From positions 19,644-79,547 of the forward strand of contig NZ_BNAR01000014.1 of assembly GCF_014653695.1 (NCBI RefSeq): a DNA stretch of 59,904 nucleotides, in the 5' to 3' direction. Of this stretch, positions 48,229-56,407 are shown piece by piece; the stretch's first letter is position 1, and each line of letters starts with the position of its first letter. Both the position numbers and the translations under genes were made by a program. The notes under the pieces were generated by a model, which was not told the DNA's origin, did not search any database, and saw nothing but the letters and a program-made list of their open reading frames with translations. This DNA is from Lentzea cavernae. Lineage in GTDB: Bacteria; Actinomycetota; Actinomycetes; Mycobacteriales; Pseudonocardiaceae.

Positions 48229-49614
48229 TTACGGACGTCCGGGTAGGCGCAACGTGAACAGGGCTCCACCCTCGGGGGCTCTGCCCGCCGTGGCCGTGCC
48301 GCCGTGCCGTTGCGCCACCTGTTTGACGATGGCGAGTCCGAGGCCGGAACCCGGCAGGGTCCGCGCCTCGGACGAACGGTAGAACCGCTCGAAAACGTGA
48401 GGTAGATCGGCGTCCGCGATGCCGGGGCCCGCGTCCGCCACCTCGACCACGGCGCTGCCGTCGCCCACCTGGCGGAGGTGCAGCCGCACCGACGAGCCGG
48501 AGGGGCTGAACTTCACCGCGTTGTCGAGGAGGTTCAGCACGGCGCGTTCGAGGGCGCTGGAATCACCCAGAAGTGTCCACGGTTGCAGCTGCACGTCGAA
48601 CCTGACGTCCGTGGCGCGGCGGCGGGCGCGGTCCAGGGACCGTTCCACCACCTCGTGCAGGTCGACCGGCTCGTGGATGACCTGCGGGGCGTCCTCGCGG
48701 GCGAGTTCGACCAGGTCGCCGATCAACGTGGTCAGCTCGTCGATCTGGGCGCGCACGTCCGCCTGGATCTCCGTCTTGTCCTCTTGCGACAAGTTCGGGG
48801 CGTCCGGGCGTTCTGAGGCGAGCAGCAGTTCCAGGTTCGTGCGCATCGAGGTCAGCGGCGTGCGCAGCTCGTGGCCCGCGTCGGCGACCAGGCGGCGTTG
48901 CCGTTCCTGCGACTCGGCGACGGCGCCGAGCATCGCGTTGAAGCTGTGCGTCAGCCGAGCCAGCTCGTCGTCGCCCGACACCGGGATCGGGGTCAGGTCG
49001 CCGGTGTTCGCGACGCGTTCGGTGGCTTCGGTGAGCCTCTGGACCGGTCGCAGGCTCGTGCGGGCGACGGCCGTGCCCGCGATGGCCGCGAGCAGCACGC
49101 CCGCACCGCCGATCAGCAGCAGGACGACGCTGAGCTTCGCGAGCGTGGTGCGCTGGGGCGCCATCGACTGGGCGATGATGATCGCCTGGTCGGGCTGGTA
49201 GCGGACCGCGATCACGCGCGTCTCGGTCTTGTGGTCGGTCCAGATGAACTCCGGGCGCTCGCCGTCCGCGACGTCCCAGGCCTCCGGGACCGTCGGCGGC
49301 GGGTCGGACTCCCTCGGGTAGGTGAGCTTCCCGGTGTCCGACAGGAGCACGCCCATCTTCACGTCGCCGGCCGCGAGGAACGCCGCCGGGTAGTTCGCGA
49401 GTTCGTCGGGAGAGCTGACCTTCTTGCCGTTCGCCACCGTGGCAGCGCGCTGACGAAGGCCGTCGTCGAGCGCGTCGTACGTGCTCTTGCGCACGACCAT
49501 GTACGCGCCGAGGGACACCAACGCGACTGCCCCGGCGACGCAGAACGCCGCGAGCCAGGTGACTCGGGCCCGCAACGACGCCCGCTGGAGGCGCCCCTGG
49601 GGTTCTCCGATCAC
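48229..49614 (-). CDS. Sensor histidine kinase, MprB-like
   Basis: 461 residues: membrane helix (about 20-40), extracytoplasmic sensor domain (about 42-155), second helix (about 163-190), HAMP (about 185-245, RTSLRPVQRLTEATERV), H-box VADAGHELRTPLTSMR, N-box LDNAVKFSPSG, G1 DAGPGIADADL, F-box FERFYRS, G2 GSGLGLAIVKQV. The domain order and paired regulator match mycobacterial MprB, which senses envelope stress. GTG 49614 forms a GTGA overlap with the regulator stop. Confidence 0.92.
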   Translation of the reverse strand: MIGEPQGRLQRASLRARVTWLAAFCVAGAVALVSLGAYMVVRKSTYDALDDGLRQRAATVANGKKVSSPDELANYPAAFLAAGDVKMGVLLSDTGKLTYPRESDPPPTVPEAWDVADGERPEFIWTDHKTETRVIAVRYQPDQAIIIAQSMAPQRTTLAKLSVVLLLIGGAGVLLAAIAGTAVARTSLRPVQRLTEATERVANTGDLTPIPVSGDDELARLTHSFNAMLGAVAESQERQRRLVADAGHELRTPLTSMRTNLELLLASERPDAPNLSQEDKTEIQADVRAQIDELTTLIGDLVELAREDAPQVIHEPVDLHEVVERSLDRARRRATDVRFDVQLQPWTLLGDSSALERAVLNLLDNAVKFSPSGSSVRLHLRQVGDGSAVVEVADAGPGIADADLPHVFERFYRSSEARTLPGSGLGLAIVKQVAQRHGGTATAGRAPEGGALFTLRLPGRP

Positions 49615-50306
49615 GGAGGGGTTTCCCTCATGACGTAGCCCACCCCGCGCACCGTGTGGATCAGCCTGGGCTCGCCCTCCGCCTCCGTCTTGCGGCGCAG
49701 GTACCCCACGTAGACCTCGAGAGCGTTGCCCGAGGTCGGGAAGTCGTATCCCCACACGTCCTCCAGGATGCGGCTGCGGGTGAGCACCTGGCGCGGGTGC
49801 GCCAGCAGGAGCTCGAGCAGCGCGAACTCGGTGCGGGTGAGGCTGATCGGGCGTTCTCCGCGGCGGACGTCGCGCGTGGACGGGTCCAGCTCGAGGTCGG
49901 AGAACTTCAAAGCGGCGGCGGACTGCTTGGCGGCGTCGTCGTCGTGGGCGGCGCGGCGCAGCAGCGCGCGCAACCGGGCCAGCAACTCCTCCAGCGCGAA
50001 CGGCTTGGGCAGGTAGTCGTCGGCGCCGGCGTCCAGACCGGACACCCGGTCGCTCACGGCGTCCCGTGCGGTGAGCACGAGGATCGGCAGGTCGTCACCG
50101 GTGCTGCGCAGCCTGCGGCACACCTCGAGGCCGTCGAGGCGGGGCATCATCACGTCGAGCACCATCGCGTCCGGCCTCGCGGCGGTCACCGACTCCAGGG
50201 CCTGCATGCCGTCCCCGGCGGTCTCGACCTGGTAGCCGTTGAACTGCAGCGAGCGGCGGAGTGACTCCCTGACCGCCCGGTCGTCGTCGACAACGAGGAT
50301 GCGCAT
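49611..50306 (-). CDS. Response regulator, MprA-like
   Basis: 231 residues, OmpR family. Receiver with VVDDDRA, phospho-Asp in VLDVMMPRLDG (about 53), Lys in LPKPFALEEL; winged-helix DNA-binding domain from about 140 with LTRTEFALLELLL and GNALEVYVGYLRRKTEAEG. Translated before and coupled to the sensor kinase; lepB follows. Probably responds to envelope stress. ATG 50306 starts at the conserved MRILVVDDD. Confidence 0.94.
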   Translation of the reverse strand: MRILVVDDDRAVRESLRRSLQFNGYQVETAGDGMQALESVTAARPDAMVLDVMMPRLDGLEVCRRLRSTGDDLPILVLTARDAVSDRVSGLDAGADDYLPKPFALEELLARLRALLRRAAHDDDAAKQSAAALKFSDLELDPSTRDVRRGERPISLTRTEFALLELLLAHPRQVLTRSRILEDVWGYDFPTSGNALEVYVGYLRRKTEAEGEPRLIHTVRGVGYVMRETPP

Positions 50307-50375
50307 GGGGGCAGTCTTGCCCAGGCATCTGAGAAGTGCCTGAGAAGGGCCCTAACTGCAGATGTGAGTTCGGCG

Positions 50376-50987
50376 TTAGCCTTCGAGGCCGCGTGCCACA
50401 GGTGCGTTCCACTTCCGCCACAGCGCGATCAGCCGGATGGTGATGATGATCGCCGCACCGGTCAACGAGACCAGGCCTTTCGGCAGTCCGGCCCATTCGC
50501 CCGCCGCCACGACGACCGCGCCGCACAGCGCGGCCACGGCGTAGATCTCTCTCCTCAGGACCAACGGAATCTCTCGGAGAAGAAGATCGCGCAGAGCACC
50601 ACCGCCGATGCCCGTGGTCATTCCGATCAGGCATGCCGCGTAGGGAGGGGCGCCGAGTGCGAGCGCGGTCGACGTGCCGGACGTGACGAACAGGCCCAGG
50701 CCCACGGCGTCCAGCAGCAACACGCTGCGGCGGAGCTTCGCGACCTGCGGGTGCAACCAGAACACGACCAGGCCCGTACCGCCCGCGACCAGCAGGTACG
50801 GCCAGTTCCGCAGGCTCGTCGGCGGGTGCACGCCGAGCAGCACGTCGCGGACGATGCCGCCGCCCAGCGCGGTCGTGAGCGCCAGGATGATCACGCCGAA
50901 CACGTCGAGGCGCGCGCGGACCGCCGCCACCGCTCCGGAGGCGGCGAAGACCGCGATACCGATCAGCTCCAGGACGATGAGCAGCAC
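50376..50987 (-). CDS. TRIC-type / UPF0126 membrane protein
   Basis: 203 residues, seven membrane helices in two repeats, each with a glycine motif: ALGGGIVRDVLLG (about 45) and GIGGGALRDLLL (about 128). These GGG-x-x-RD motifs define the bacterial TRIC/YadS family of trimeric cation channels. GTG 50987 gives the conserved start MLLIVLELIGIAVFAASGA; the frame runs further upstream into the nucleotidyltransferase gene. Role probably potassium or counter-ion conductance. Confidence 0.88.
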   Translation of the reverse strand: MLLIVLELIGIAVFAASGAVAAVRARLDVFGVIILALTTALGGGIVRDVLLGVHPPTSLRNWPYLLVAGGTGLVVFWLHPQVAKLRRSVLLLDAVGLGLFVTSGTSTALALGAPPYAACLIGMTTGIGGGALRDLLLREIPLVLRREIYAVAALCGAVVVAAGEWAGLPKGLVSLTGAAIIITIRLIALWRKWNAPVARGLEG

Positions 50988-51006
50988 GAACGAAGAGCGT
51001 AGTTGC

Positions 51007-51990
51007 TCACCGGGGTGGCGCAGCGCGGCGGTAACCGGCGTCCAGCCGCCCACCCGCGGACTCCAGCACCGCCTCCACGACGGCGATGAACCGCTCGGCG
51101 CCCTCGCCCCGCGCCAACGCCCGGTAGGAGTCGACGAGCTCGTCCTCCTTGGCGTCGCGGAGCCGGCGCAGCAGCCACTTCCCGTGCCCGAGCCACCGGT
51201 TCTGCACGACGAGCGCCAGCTCGCCCGCGCAGGTCAGCAGCCGCGCCGCGACGAACAGCCGTTCGTCCTCGTCCCGCGCGCCGATGAGGTCTTCCAACAG
51301 GTCCGTGGTGCCGTAGCGGCGGTCTTCCAGCTCGGTGATGGTCGCGAGTGGAGGTCCGGCGTCCAGCAGAGCGCGCGCCTCGGCCCGCATGCGCTGGCCC
51401 GTGCCGTCGGCGTCGAGCATGAGGAAACCCTCGGCGCACATGTGCAGCAACGGTGGCCGTCGGCCCTCGGCGTCGCGTGCCACGAAGTCCTGGAACGACT
51501 CGATCGTGTGGCAGAACAGCTCGACCGGCCAGCCGCGGTGCCGCAGCGTCTCGCGGAACGCGCCGGGGAGGTCGTCGACGATCACGATCATGTCGAGGTC
51601 GGAGTTCGCCGTGTAGGTCCCCGTCGCCACGCTGCCGCCGAGGAACGCCGCGGTCGCCAGCGGGTAGTACGTGTCGAGCAGGTCCCTCGCGACCTGCACC
51701 GGGTCCTTGTCCCAGTCCAGCGGGTGGCCGGTGACGTAGTAGTCCTCGTCGGGGCTCAGCGGGCCGAGCACCTCTTCGACGAACGGACGGATCTCCGCGA
51801 CCACCTCGTTCAGGTCCACGAGCCACGGGTTGTCCTCGGCGTCGAACAGCGGTCTGATCGCCAGGAACTCCTCCCGGGACAGCTCCCGCACGCTGACCGG
51901 CGGCCCGCTGTGACGCTTCGAATAGCCCTTCAGACGCCAACCCATGTTGTCGCCGTAGGCATGCCTGACCTCGTCTTGGTCCCCCGCCAC
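51007..51990 (-). CDS. Nucleotidyltransferase-fold protein
   Basis: 327 residues. The Pol-beta-like nucleotidyltransferase signature GGSVATGTYTANSDLDMIVI (about 128-147; GGS and two metal Asp of DLD) is intact. The C-terminal half is helical (LGHGKWLLRRL, EGAERFIAVVEAVL), like HEPN/KNTase substrate domains. Substrate unknown: antibiotic modification, tRNA or protein AMPylation are all open. GTG 51990 is the chosen start, ATG 51945 is an alternative (MGWRLKGYS). About 20 nt ahead of the TRIC gene. Confidence 0.75.
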   Translation of the reverse strand: MAGDQDEVRHAYGDNMGWRLKGYSKRHSGPPVSVRELSREEFLAIRPLFDAEDNPWLVDLNEVVAEIRPFVEEVLGPLSPDEDYYVTGHPLDWDKDPVQVARDLLDTYYPLATAAFLGGSVATGTYTANSDLDMIVIVDDLPGAFRETLRHRGWPVELFCHTIESFQDFVARDAEGRRPPLLHMCAEGFLMLDADGTGQRMRAEARALLDAGPPLATITELEDRRYGTTDLLEDLIGARDEDERLFVAARLLTCAGELALVVQNRWLGHGKWLLRRLRDAKEDELVDSYRALARGEGAERFIAVVEAVLESAGGRLDAGYRRAAPPR

Positions 51991-52045
51991 GCGTCCATTC
52001 TTACGTGAAGACGCCGATCGGGTGAACAAGGACGCGCTGCCGTCG

Positions 52046-53203
52046 TCAGAAGAAGTCGGCGAGACGCGGGGTTCCGGCTGCTCCGACGAGCTGGTCCAGC
52101 ACCGCCGCGCCGGCCGAATCGCCCTCCAGCAAACCGCCGCGCCGCAACGCATGCGTGTTCTGCGCGCCGGAGAACCACGCTCCGAGCGCCCGCGCGTGCA
52201 GCCTCACCGCGCCGGTGCCGCCGGGTTCGACGCGCACCGCGCCGTCCTCGACGACGATGCGCTGCGGGCCCGCGTGCCACGGCGCGTGCTCGTCGACGAC
52301 CTCCAGGTCGACGGCGACGTCGGCCAAGCGTGGCCAGCCGCGAGCGGCCACGGCGGCGGGCAGGTCGACGACGCGTTGCATCCACGTCGAGGTCCACACG
52401 GAGTAGCGCATCGGGGTGCTGCCCAGGAAGCCGAGCGTCGCCGGGTCGGTGATCCGCAGGTCGACGGCTTCGAGTGTGCCCGTCCAGGACGCCAGCGACG
52501 CGAGGAGGTTCAGCTGGGCCTCGACGTCGACGCCGACCAGGTCGTACACCTTGAGCCTGCCCATGTCGCCGCCCGGCTCGCGCTGGGCCGTCAGGTAACC
52601 CCGCAGACCGTTCGGGCCGGGCAGCACGCTCACCAGGTCCATCTCGAGCACCTTGGCGACGTCGATCCTCGGCGGGCGGCGGTCGGCCATGCCGTCGATC
52701 GTCCGCGCCACCTGCAGGTAGCACTCGTGCAACGCGGGGAGATCGCTCTCCCACGCCGGACGCGATGGGATCTGCTCGGCGGGCCTGGGCACCGAGAGCA
52801 GCCTGGCCATCGGCAGCTCGACCCACTCGAAGACGCCGGCGCGCTCCCAGCCGCGCTTGCGGTAGAGGGTCGGCACGGTCGCGTAGAGCACCGAGAGAGG
52901 CTGGCCGTGCTCCCGCATGGTGTGCAGCGCCGCGTCGAGCAACGCGTTCGCGACGCCCCGGCCGCGGTAGGCCCCGTCGACGGCGACGCCGCCGATCCCG
53001 CCCATGGGAACAGCGGCGCCGCCGTAGAACTGCGCGTACGAGCCGATGCCGAGCATGCCGGCGACCCGTCCGTCGATCTCGGCGACGAGTCCGTGCGAAC
53101 CCGGCCGCACCACCCGTTCCGGCCGCTCGGTCGCGTTGAACGCGAGCTTGCGGAGGCGGAACACGGCGTCGAGGTCGTCCTCGGTCAGCTCACGGATGCG
53201 CAC
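52046..53203 (-). CDS. Eis-like N-acetyltransferase
   Basis: 385 residues with the three-part Eis layout: N-terminal GNAT (about 1-140, with VPMGGIGGVAVDGAYRGRGVA holding the acetyl-CoA loop, given split VPMGGIGG / VAVDGAYRGRGVA), a second GNAT-like domain (to about 280), and a C-terminal SCP2-like sterol-carrier domain (GGTGAVRLHARALGAWFSGA). The protein ends in a terminal Phe pair (RLADFF), as in Eis where the C-terminal carboxylate is catalytic. Could acetylate aminoglycosides or lysines. GTG 53203 is 10 nt behind the dehydrogenase stop. Confidence 0.88.
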   Translation of the reverse strand: MRIRELTEDDLDAVFRLRKLAFNATERPERVVRPGSHGLVAEIDGRVAGMLGIGSYAQFYGGAAVPMGGIGGVAVDGAYRGRGVANALLDAALHTMREHGQPLSVLYATVPTLYRKRGWERAGVFEWVELPMARLLSVPRPAEQIPSRPAWESDLPALHECYLQVARTIDGMADRRPPRIDVAKVLEMDLVSVLPGPNGLRGYLTAQREPGGDMGRLKVYDLVGVDVEAQLNLLASLASWTGTLEAVDLRITDPATLGFLGSTPMRYSVWTSTWMQRVVDLPAAVAARGWPRLADVAVDLEVVDEHAPWHAGPQRIVVEDGAVRVEPGGTGAVRLHARALGAWFSGAQNTHALRRGGLLEGDSAGAAVLDQLVGAAGTPRLADFF

Positions 53204-53213
53204 GAATGCCTGT

Positions 53214-54029
53214 CTACCAGGTGAAGAAGCCCTGGCCCGTCTTCTTGCCCAGCTCACCGCGGGCGACCTTGTCCCGCAGCAGCCGCGGCGGGTCGAACCG
53301 CGGTCCGAGCTCGGCGGCGAGGTGCTCGGCGATGGCCAGCCGCACGTCGAGCCCGACGAGGTCCGTGAGCTCCAGCGGCCCCATCGGCCAGCGGTAACCG
53401 AGCTTCATGCCGGTGTCGATGTCCGCCGCGGAGGCGACGCCCTCCTCCAGCATGCGGATCGCCTCCATGCCGACGGCGACGCCCAGCCGTGAGGTCGCGA
53501 AGCCCGGCGAGTCGCGCACCTCGATTACGGTCTTGCCCAGTTCTTCGGCCCAGGCCCGCGCCTTCGCCACGTTCGCGGGGTCGACGCCCTCGTGGTGCAC
53601 GAGTTCGACGAGTTGCTGCACGGGGACTGGGTTGAAGAAGTGCATGCCCAGCACGCGTTCGCCGGGCAGGCCGGCGGCGATCTCCGAGATCGACAACGAC
53701 GAGGTGTTGGATGCGAGGACCGCCTGCGGGCACTTCTCCGCGGCGAAGCCCAACACCTTCTGCTTCAGCGGCACGTTCTCCGGCACGGCCTCGACGACCA
53801 GCTCGGCATCCGCGGGCAGCTCACCTGTGCCCAGGTTCGCGAACGCCGCCTCCGCGTCGGCGAGCTTGCCCTTCTCCTGCGCCTTGCCGAGCGACCGCCT
53901 GACGGCGAGCCTGCCCTGCTCGGCACGGTCGGCGTCGGCCTCCGAGAGCGTGACCTCGTGACCGTTTGCGAGCAGCAGGTGCGCGATGCCCGCGCCCATC
54001 GTGCCGCCGCCGATGACGACGGCCTTCAC
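53214..54029 (-). CDS. 3-hydroxybutyryl/3-hydroxyacyl-CoA dehydrogenase
   Basis: 271 residues. Rossmann NAD motif VIGGGTMGAGIAHLLLANG at the N-terminus; catalytic His in MHFFNPVP (about 131) and the following Glu-containing segment; NTSSLSISE; C-terminal 3HCDH domain with GYRWPMGPLELTDLVGLD (about 210-227) and GKKTGQGFF. Oxidises L-3-hydroxyacyl-CoA in beta-oxidation or PHB-type metabolism. GTG 54029 forms a GTGA overlap with the EthD gene stop, so the two are coupled. Confidence 0.92.
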   Translation of the reverse strand: MKAVVIGGGTMGAGIAHLLLANGHEVTLSEADADRAEQGRLAVRRSLGKAQEKGKLADAEAAFANLGTGELPADAELVVEAVPENVPLKQKVLGFAAEKCPQAVLASNTSSLSISEIAAGLPGERVLGMHFFNPVPVQQLVELVHHEGVDPANVAKARAWAEELGKTVIEVRDSPGFATSRLGVAVGMEAIRMLEEGVASAADIDTGMKLGYRWPMGPLELTDLVGLDVRLAIAEHLAAELGPRFDPPRLLRDKVARGELGKKTGQGFFTW

Positions 54030-54343
54030 GCCACGACCTCGGCGCTGAACATCGCGACGAGCTCCATCCCACCGATCTCGGCGAGGTTCGCGCCCGACGT
54101 GGCCCACTCCGGCGACTGCAGGACGGCCTTGAACGCGGCCTCCGACTCGAAGTACATCTCCGCGATCAGGTGCGGCTCGGTGTCACCGAGGAACCCCGCC
54201 AGGAACACGTGCTGCACCTTGGCGACCTCGGCGCGGAGCAGGCCGGGAACCGAGTTCACGATCGGCAGGTGCGACTCGAAGTACTTCTTCTCGAAACCCT
54301 CGGGGTCGGCGGGCTTCTTGTACAGAGCGATGTACTTGATCAT
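54026..54343 (-). CDS. EthD-domain protein
   Basis: 105-residue dimeric alpha/beta-barrel (EthD/PF07110 type): MIKYIALYKKPADPEGFEKK..HLPIVNSVPG with the conserved His, then LIAEMYFESEAAFKAVL and SPEWATSGANL. In other actinobacteria EthD proteins accompany degradation enzymes. ATG 54343 with GGAGGA at about 9 nt spacing. Translationally coupled to the downstream hydroxyacyl-CoA dehydrogenase; likely acts on the same pathway intermediate, otherwise unknown. Confidence 0.85.
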   Translation of the reverse strand: MIKYIALYKKPADPEGFEKKYFESHLPIVNSVPGLLRAEVAKVQHVFLAGFLGDTEPHLIAEMYFESEAAFKAVLQSPEWATSGANLAEIGGMELVAMFSAEVVA

Positions 54344-54417
54344 GTGACGCCATCCTCCTCGACTCGCCGAGCACTGTAACGCCCGGACCACCCGCCGGGC
54401 TGAGGCACGATGGTGGA

Positions 54418-55065
54418 GTGCGGATCATCCTGCTGCGCCACGGACAGAGCCTCGGCAACGTCGACGAGCTCGCCTACTGCCGCATCCCCGACCACGCCCT
54501 CCCGCTGACCGAGACGGGCGAGGACCAGGCGCGCGCCGCCGGTCCGGTGATCAAGGACCTGATCGGCGACGGCCCGGTCGCGGCGTACGTCTCGCCGTAC
54601 AAGAGGACGAAGCGGACGTTCGAGCTGCTCGGGATCGACGCGGAGCGGATCGTCACCGAGCCGAGGGTGCGCGAGCAGGACTGGGGCAACCTGCAGGACC
54701 CGGTGCAGCAGGAGGTGCTCAAGCACCAGCGGCACGCGTTCGGCCACTTCTTCTTCCGGCTGCCCAACGGGGAGTCCGGCGCGGACGTGGACGACCGGGT
54801 CGCGGCGTTCCTCGACGGCCTGACGGTGCGGATGCACAAGGACGAGGAGCACCCCAAGACGGTGCTGGTCGTGTCGCACGGCCTGACGATCAGGTTGTTG
54901 TGCCGCAGGTTCTTCGACTGGAGCGTCGAGCTGTTCGAGTCGCTGTCCAATCCGGACACGTGCGAGAACCGCGTGATCGACCACGACGGCGCGGGCTGGA
55001 AGCTGGACCGCCCCTTCGACCAGTGGCGCGACTCACCGGACGGAACGGTCCAGCGACCGGTCTAG
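54418..55065 (+). CDS. Histidine phosphatase family protein
   Basis: 215-residue phosphoglycerate-mutase-like phosphatase. Catalytic RHG in ILLRHGQSLGN (His about 8), Arg in SPYKRTKRTFEL, second His in VVSHGLTIRLL (about 147), EQDWGNLQ with the acid Glu. Substrate unknown. GTG 54418; the preceding GGTGGA may serve as a weak ribosome site. Its stop shares CTAG with the stop of rpmF on the opposite strand. Confidence 0.9.
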   Translation: MRIILLRHGQSLGNVDELAYCRIPDHALPLTETGEDQARAAGPVIKDLIGDGPVAAYVSPYKRTKRTFELLGIDAERIVTEPRVREQDWGNLQDPVQQEVLKHQRHAFGHFFFRLPNGESGADVDDRVAAFLDGLTVRMHKDEEHPKTVLVVSHGLTIRLLCRRFFDWSVELFESLSNPDTCENRVIDHDGAGWKLDRPFDQWRDSPDGTVQRPV

Positions 55066-55223
55066 AGCAGCCCGCGCTTGTAGGCCGCGACCAACCGGCG
55101 CGGCACCAGGAGTTCCTTGCCGTCCAACGTCCGCACGCGCACCAGGTCCGGCGCGGTCGCCTTCCACTGCGACCGGCGGTGTCGCGTGTTGGAGCGGGAC
55201 GTCTTGCGCTTGGGAACGGCCAT
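55062..55223 (-). CDS. rpmF: 50S ribosomal protein L32, cysteine-free paralogue
   Basis: 53 residues: MAVPKRKTSRSNTRHRRSQW, then a C-terminal LVPRRLVAAYKRGLL where the zinc-binding form has two CxxC pairs; no cysteine at all, so it is the zinc-independent C-minus type. ATG 55223 overlaps the L31 stop (TGATG). Expected to replace zinc-L32 in zinc starvation; controlled from the Zur-like site at 56371. Confidence 0.92.
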   Translation of the reverse strand: MAVPKRKTSRSNTRHRRSQWKATAPDLVRVRTLDGKELLVPRRLVAAYKRGLL

Positions 55224-55474
55224 CAGCGCTCTCGCTTTCCGTAGCGGCGGTTGAACTTCTCGACCCGGCCGGCGGTGTCCATGACCCGCTGCGTGCCCGT
55301 CCAGAACGGGTGCGAGTCGGCGGTGACGTCGACGATCAGCAACGGGTAGGAGTTGCCGTCCTCCCACTCGATCGTCTTGCTCGAGGTCGCGGTCGAACGG
55401 GTCAGGAAAGTCTTGCCCGTGGACGCGTCCTGGAAGACGACCGGGTGGTAGTCGGGGTGGATTCCGGGTTTCAT
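55223..55474 (-). CDS. rpmE2: 50S ribosomal protein L31 type B
   Basis: 83-residue L31B: MKPGIHPDYHPVVFQD, FLTRSTATSSKTIEWEDG, HPFWTGTQRVMDTAGRVEKF. The zinc CxxC ligands of L31A are absent, so it is the C-minus form. ATG 55474 forms an ATGA overlap with the stop of the upstream Mrf-like gene. Confidence 0.94.
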   Translation of the reverse strand: MKPGIHPDYHPVVFQDASTGKTFLTRSTATSSKTIEWEDGNSYPLLIVDVTADSHPFWTGTQRVMDTAGRVEKFNRRYGKRER

Positions 55475-56355
55475 ATCGCCATCTTTCGGATCGAGTCCAC
55501 GAAGGACAGTTCGTCGTCGGTGAGCAGCGCTTGCGCGAACGCCGCGGTGATGTGGTCCGGCTCGCCCAGGGTGATCGCCACGATCTGGGTGGTCCTGCCG
55601 CCGCGCGGTCCGCCCTCGCCGACGTGCATGCCGCAGCCCGCGGATTCCAGGTGCAGTGCGACGTCCGGCTCGTCGGCGACCCAGAGGCGGCCGCGCGAGC
55701 GCACGACGGTTCCGTCCAGCAACGAGTCGAGCGCGTCGTTCAGCCGTGCCGGGTGGAACGGCCGGTCAGCCGTGAAAACCGCTGTCGAGACACCGCATTC
55801 GGGCGCCAACGGCAGCAGGCGGGGCTTGCTGCTCTTGCGCACCACCACCGTCTCGGGCGTGCAGCGGTGCGCTCCGGGAGCCAGCCGGTCCAGCACGGCC
55901 AGCGTCCGTTCGTCGGCATCTCCTCGCAGCACCAGCACGTCCGCTGCCTCGGCCTGCGCGACGACGACCTGCGCCACCGTGCGCTGGTCGCTGACCATGG
56001 ACGCGTCGCTCAGGGCGTCGTCCAGCCAGGTCGCGGCGTCGAGCACGGTGATCACGCACTCGACGTCGAGGCCGAGGTTGCGGCGCACCGCGTCCGGCTC
56101 CAGCAACGGGTCCAGGTGCAGCACGACCGTGTGGCCTTCCAAGCCGGTGAGCGCCTCCCGCAGGTCCTCCCGCACGGTGCAGGAGACGCAGTTGTGCAGC
56201 AGGTCGACGTCGGTCGCGATGCCGTCGACCCAGCGCCGCACGGACGTCTCCGCGGCGACGTGGCGGACGAGCACCGAGCCGGGCCGGTCGCACCACACCC
56301 GCACGGCGACGTCGTGGTCGACCAGCCCCGCCACCATAACGACAACGGTTTCCAT
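55471..56355 (-). CDS. COG0523/CobW-like protein, Mrf candidate
   Basis: 294 residues. It aligns with the COG0523 (CobW/ZigA/YeiR) metal-chaperone layout: NCVSCTVREDLREAL is the CxxC-like region (about 55), FHPARLNDALDSLL starts the CobW_C domain. The P-loop (GxxGxGKTT) expected at the N-terminus is missing: the sequence there reads VAGLVDHDVAVRVW. In M. smegmatis a COG0523 protein encoded with C-minus ribosomal proteins, Mrf, recruits the hibernation factor MPY to zinc-depleted ribosomes; by context this is its likely counterpart. TACGGT-N7 before ATG 56355 suggests a leaderless mRNA with the Zur-like box over the promoter. Confidence 0.8.
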   Translation of the reverse strand: METVVVMVAGLVDHDVAVRVWCDRPGSVLVRHVAAETSVRRWVDGIATDVDLLHNCVSCTVREDLREALTGLEGHTVVLHLDPLLEPDAVRRNLGLDVECVITVLDAATWLDDALSDASMVSDQRTVAQVVVAQAEAADVLVLRGDADERTLAVLDRLAPGAHRCTPETVVVRKSSKPRLLPLAPECGVSTAVFTADRPFHPARLNDALDSLLDGTVVRSRGRLWVADEPDVALHLESAGCGMHVGEGGPRGGRTTQIVAITLGEPDHITAAFAQALLTDDELSFVDSIRKMAI

Positions 56356-56362
56356 GTGAGGT

Positions 56363-56390
56363 ACCGTAGATGAAAACGAAAGTCGTTTCA
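56363..56390. promoter_or_regulatory. Candidate Zur operator with divergent promoter
   Basis: TGAAAACGA-AAG-TCGTTTCA (56371-56390) is an interrupted palindrome resembling Zur boxes of actinobacteria (TGAAAAT-N-ATTTTCA style). On the minus strand TACGGT (56368-56363) lies 7 nt before the Mrf-like ATG, so the box spans its -35/-10 area. On the plus strand it lies 17 nt before the L28 ribosome site. Confidence 0.7.
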
Positions 56391-56407
56391 AACTATGGAG
56401 GTGGCGG

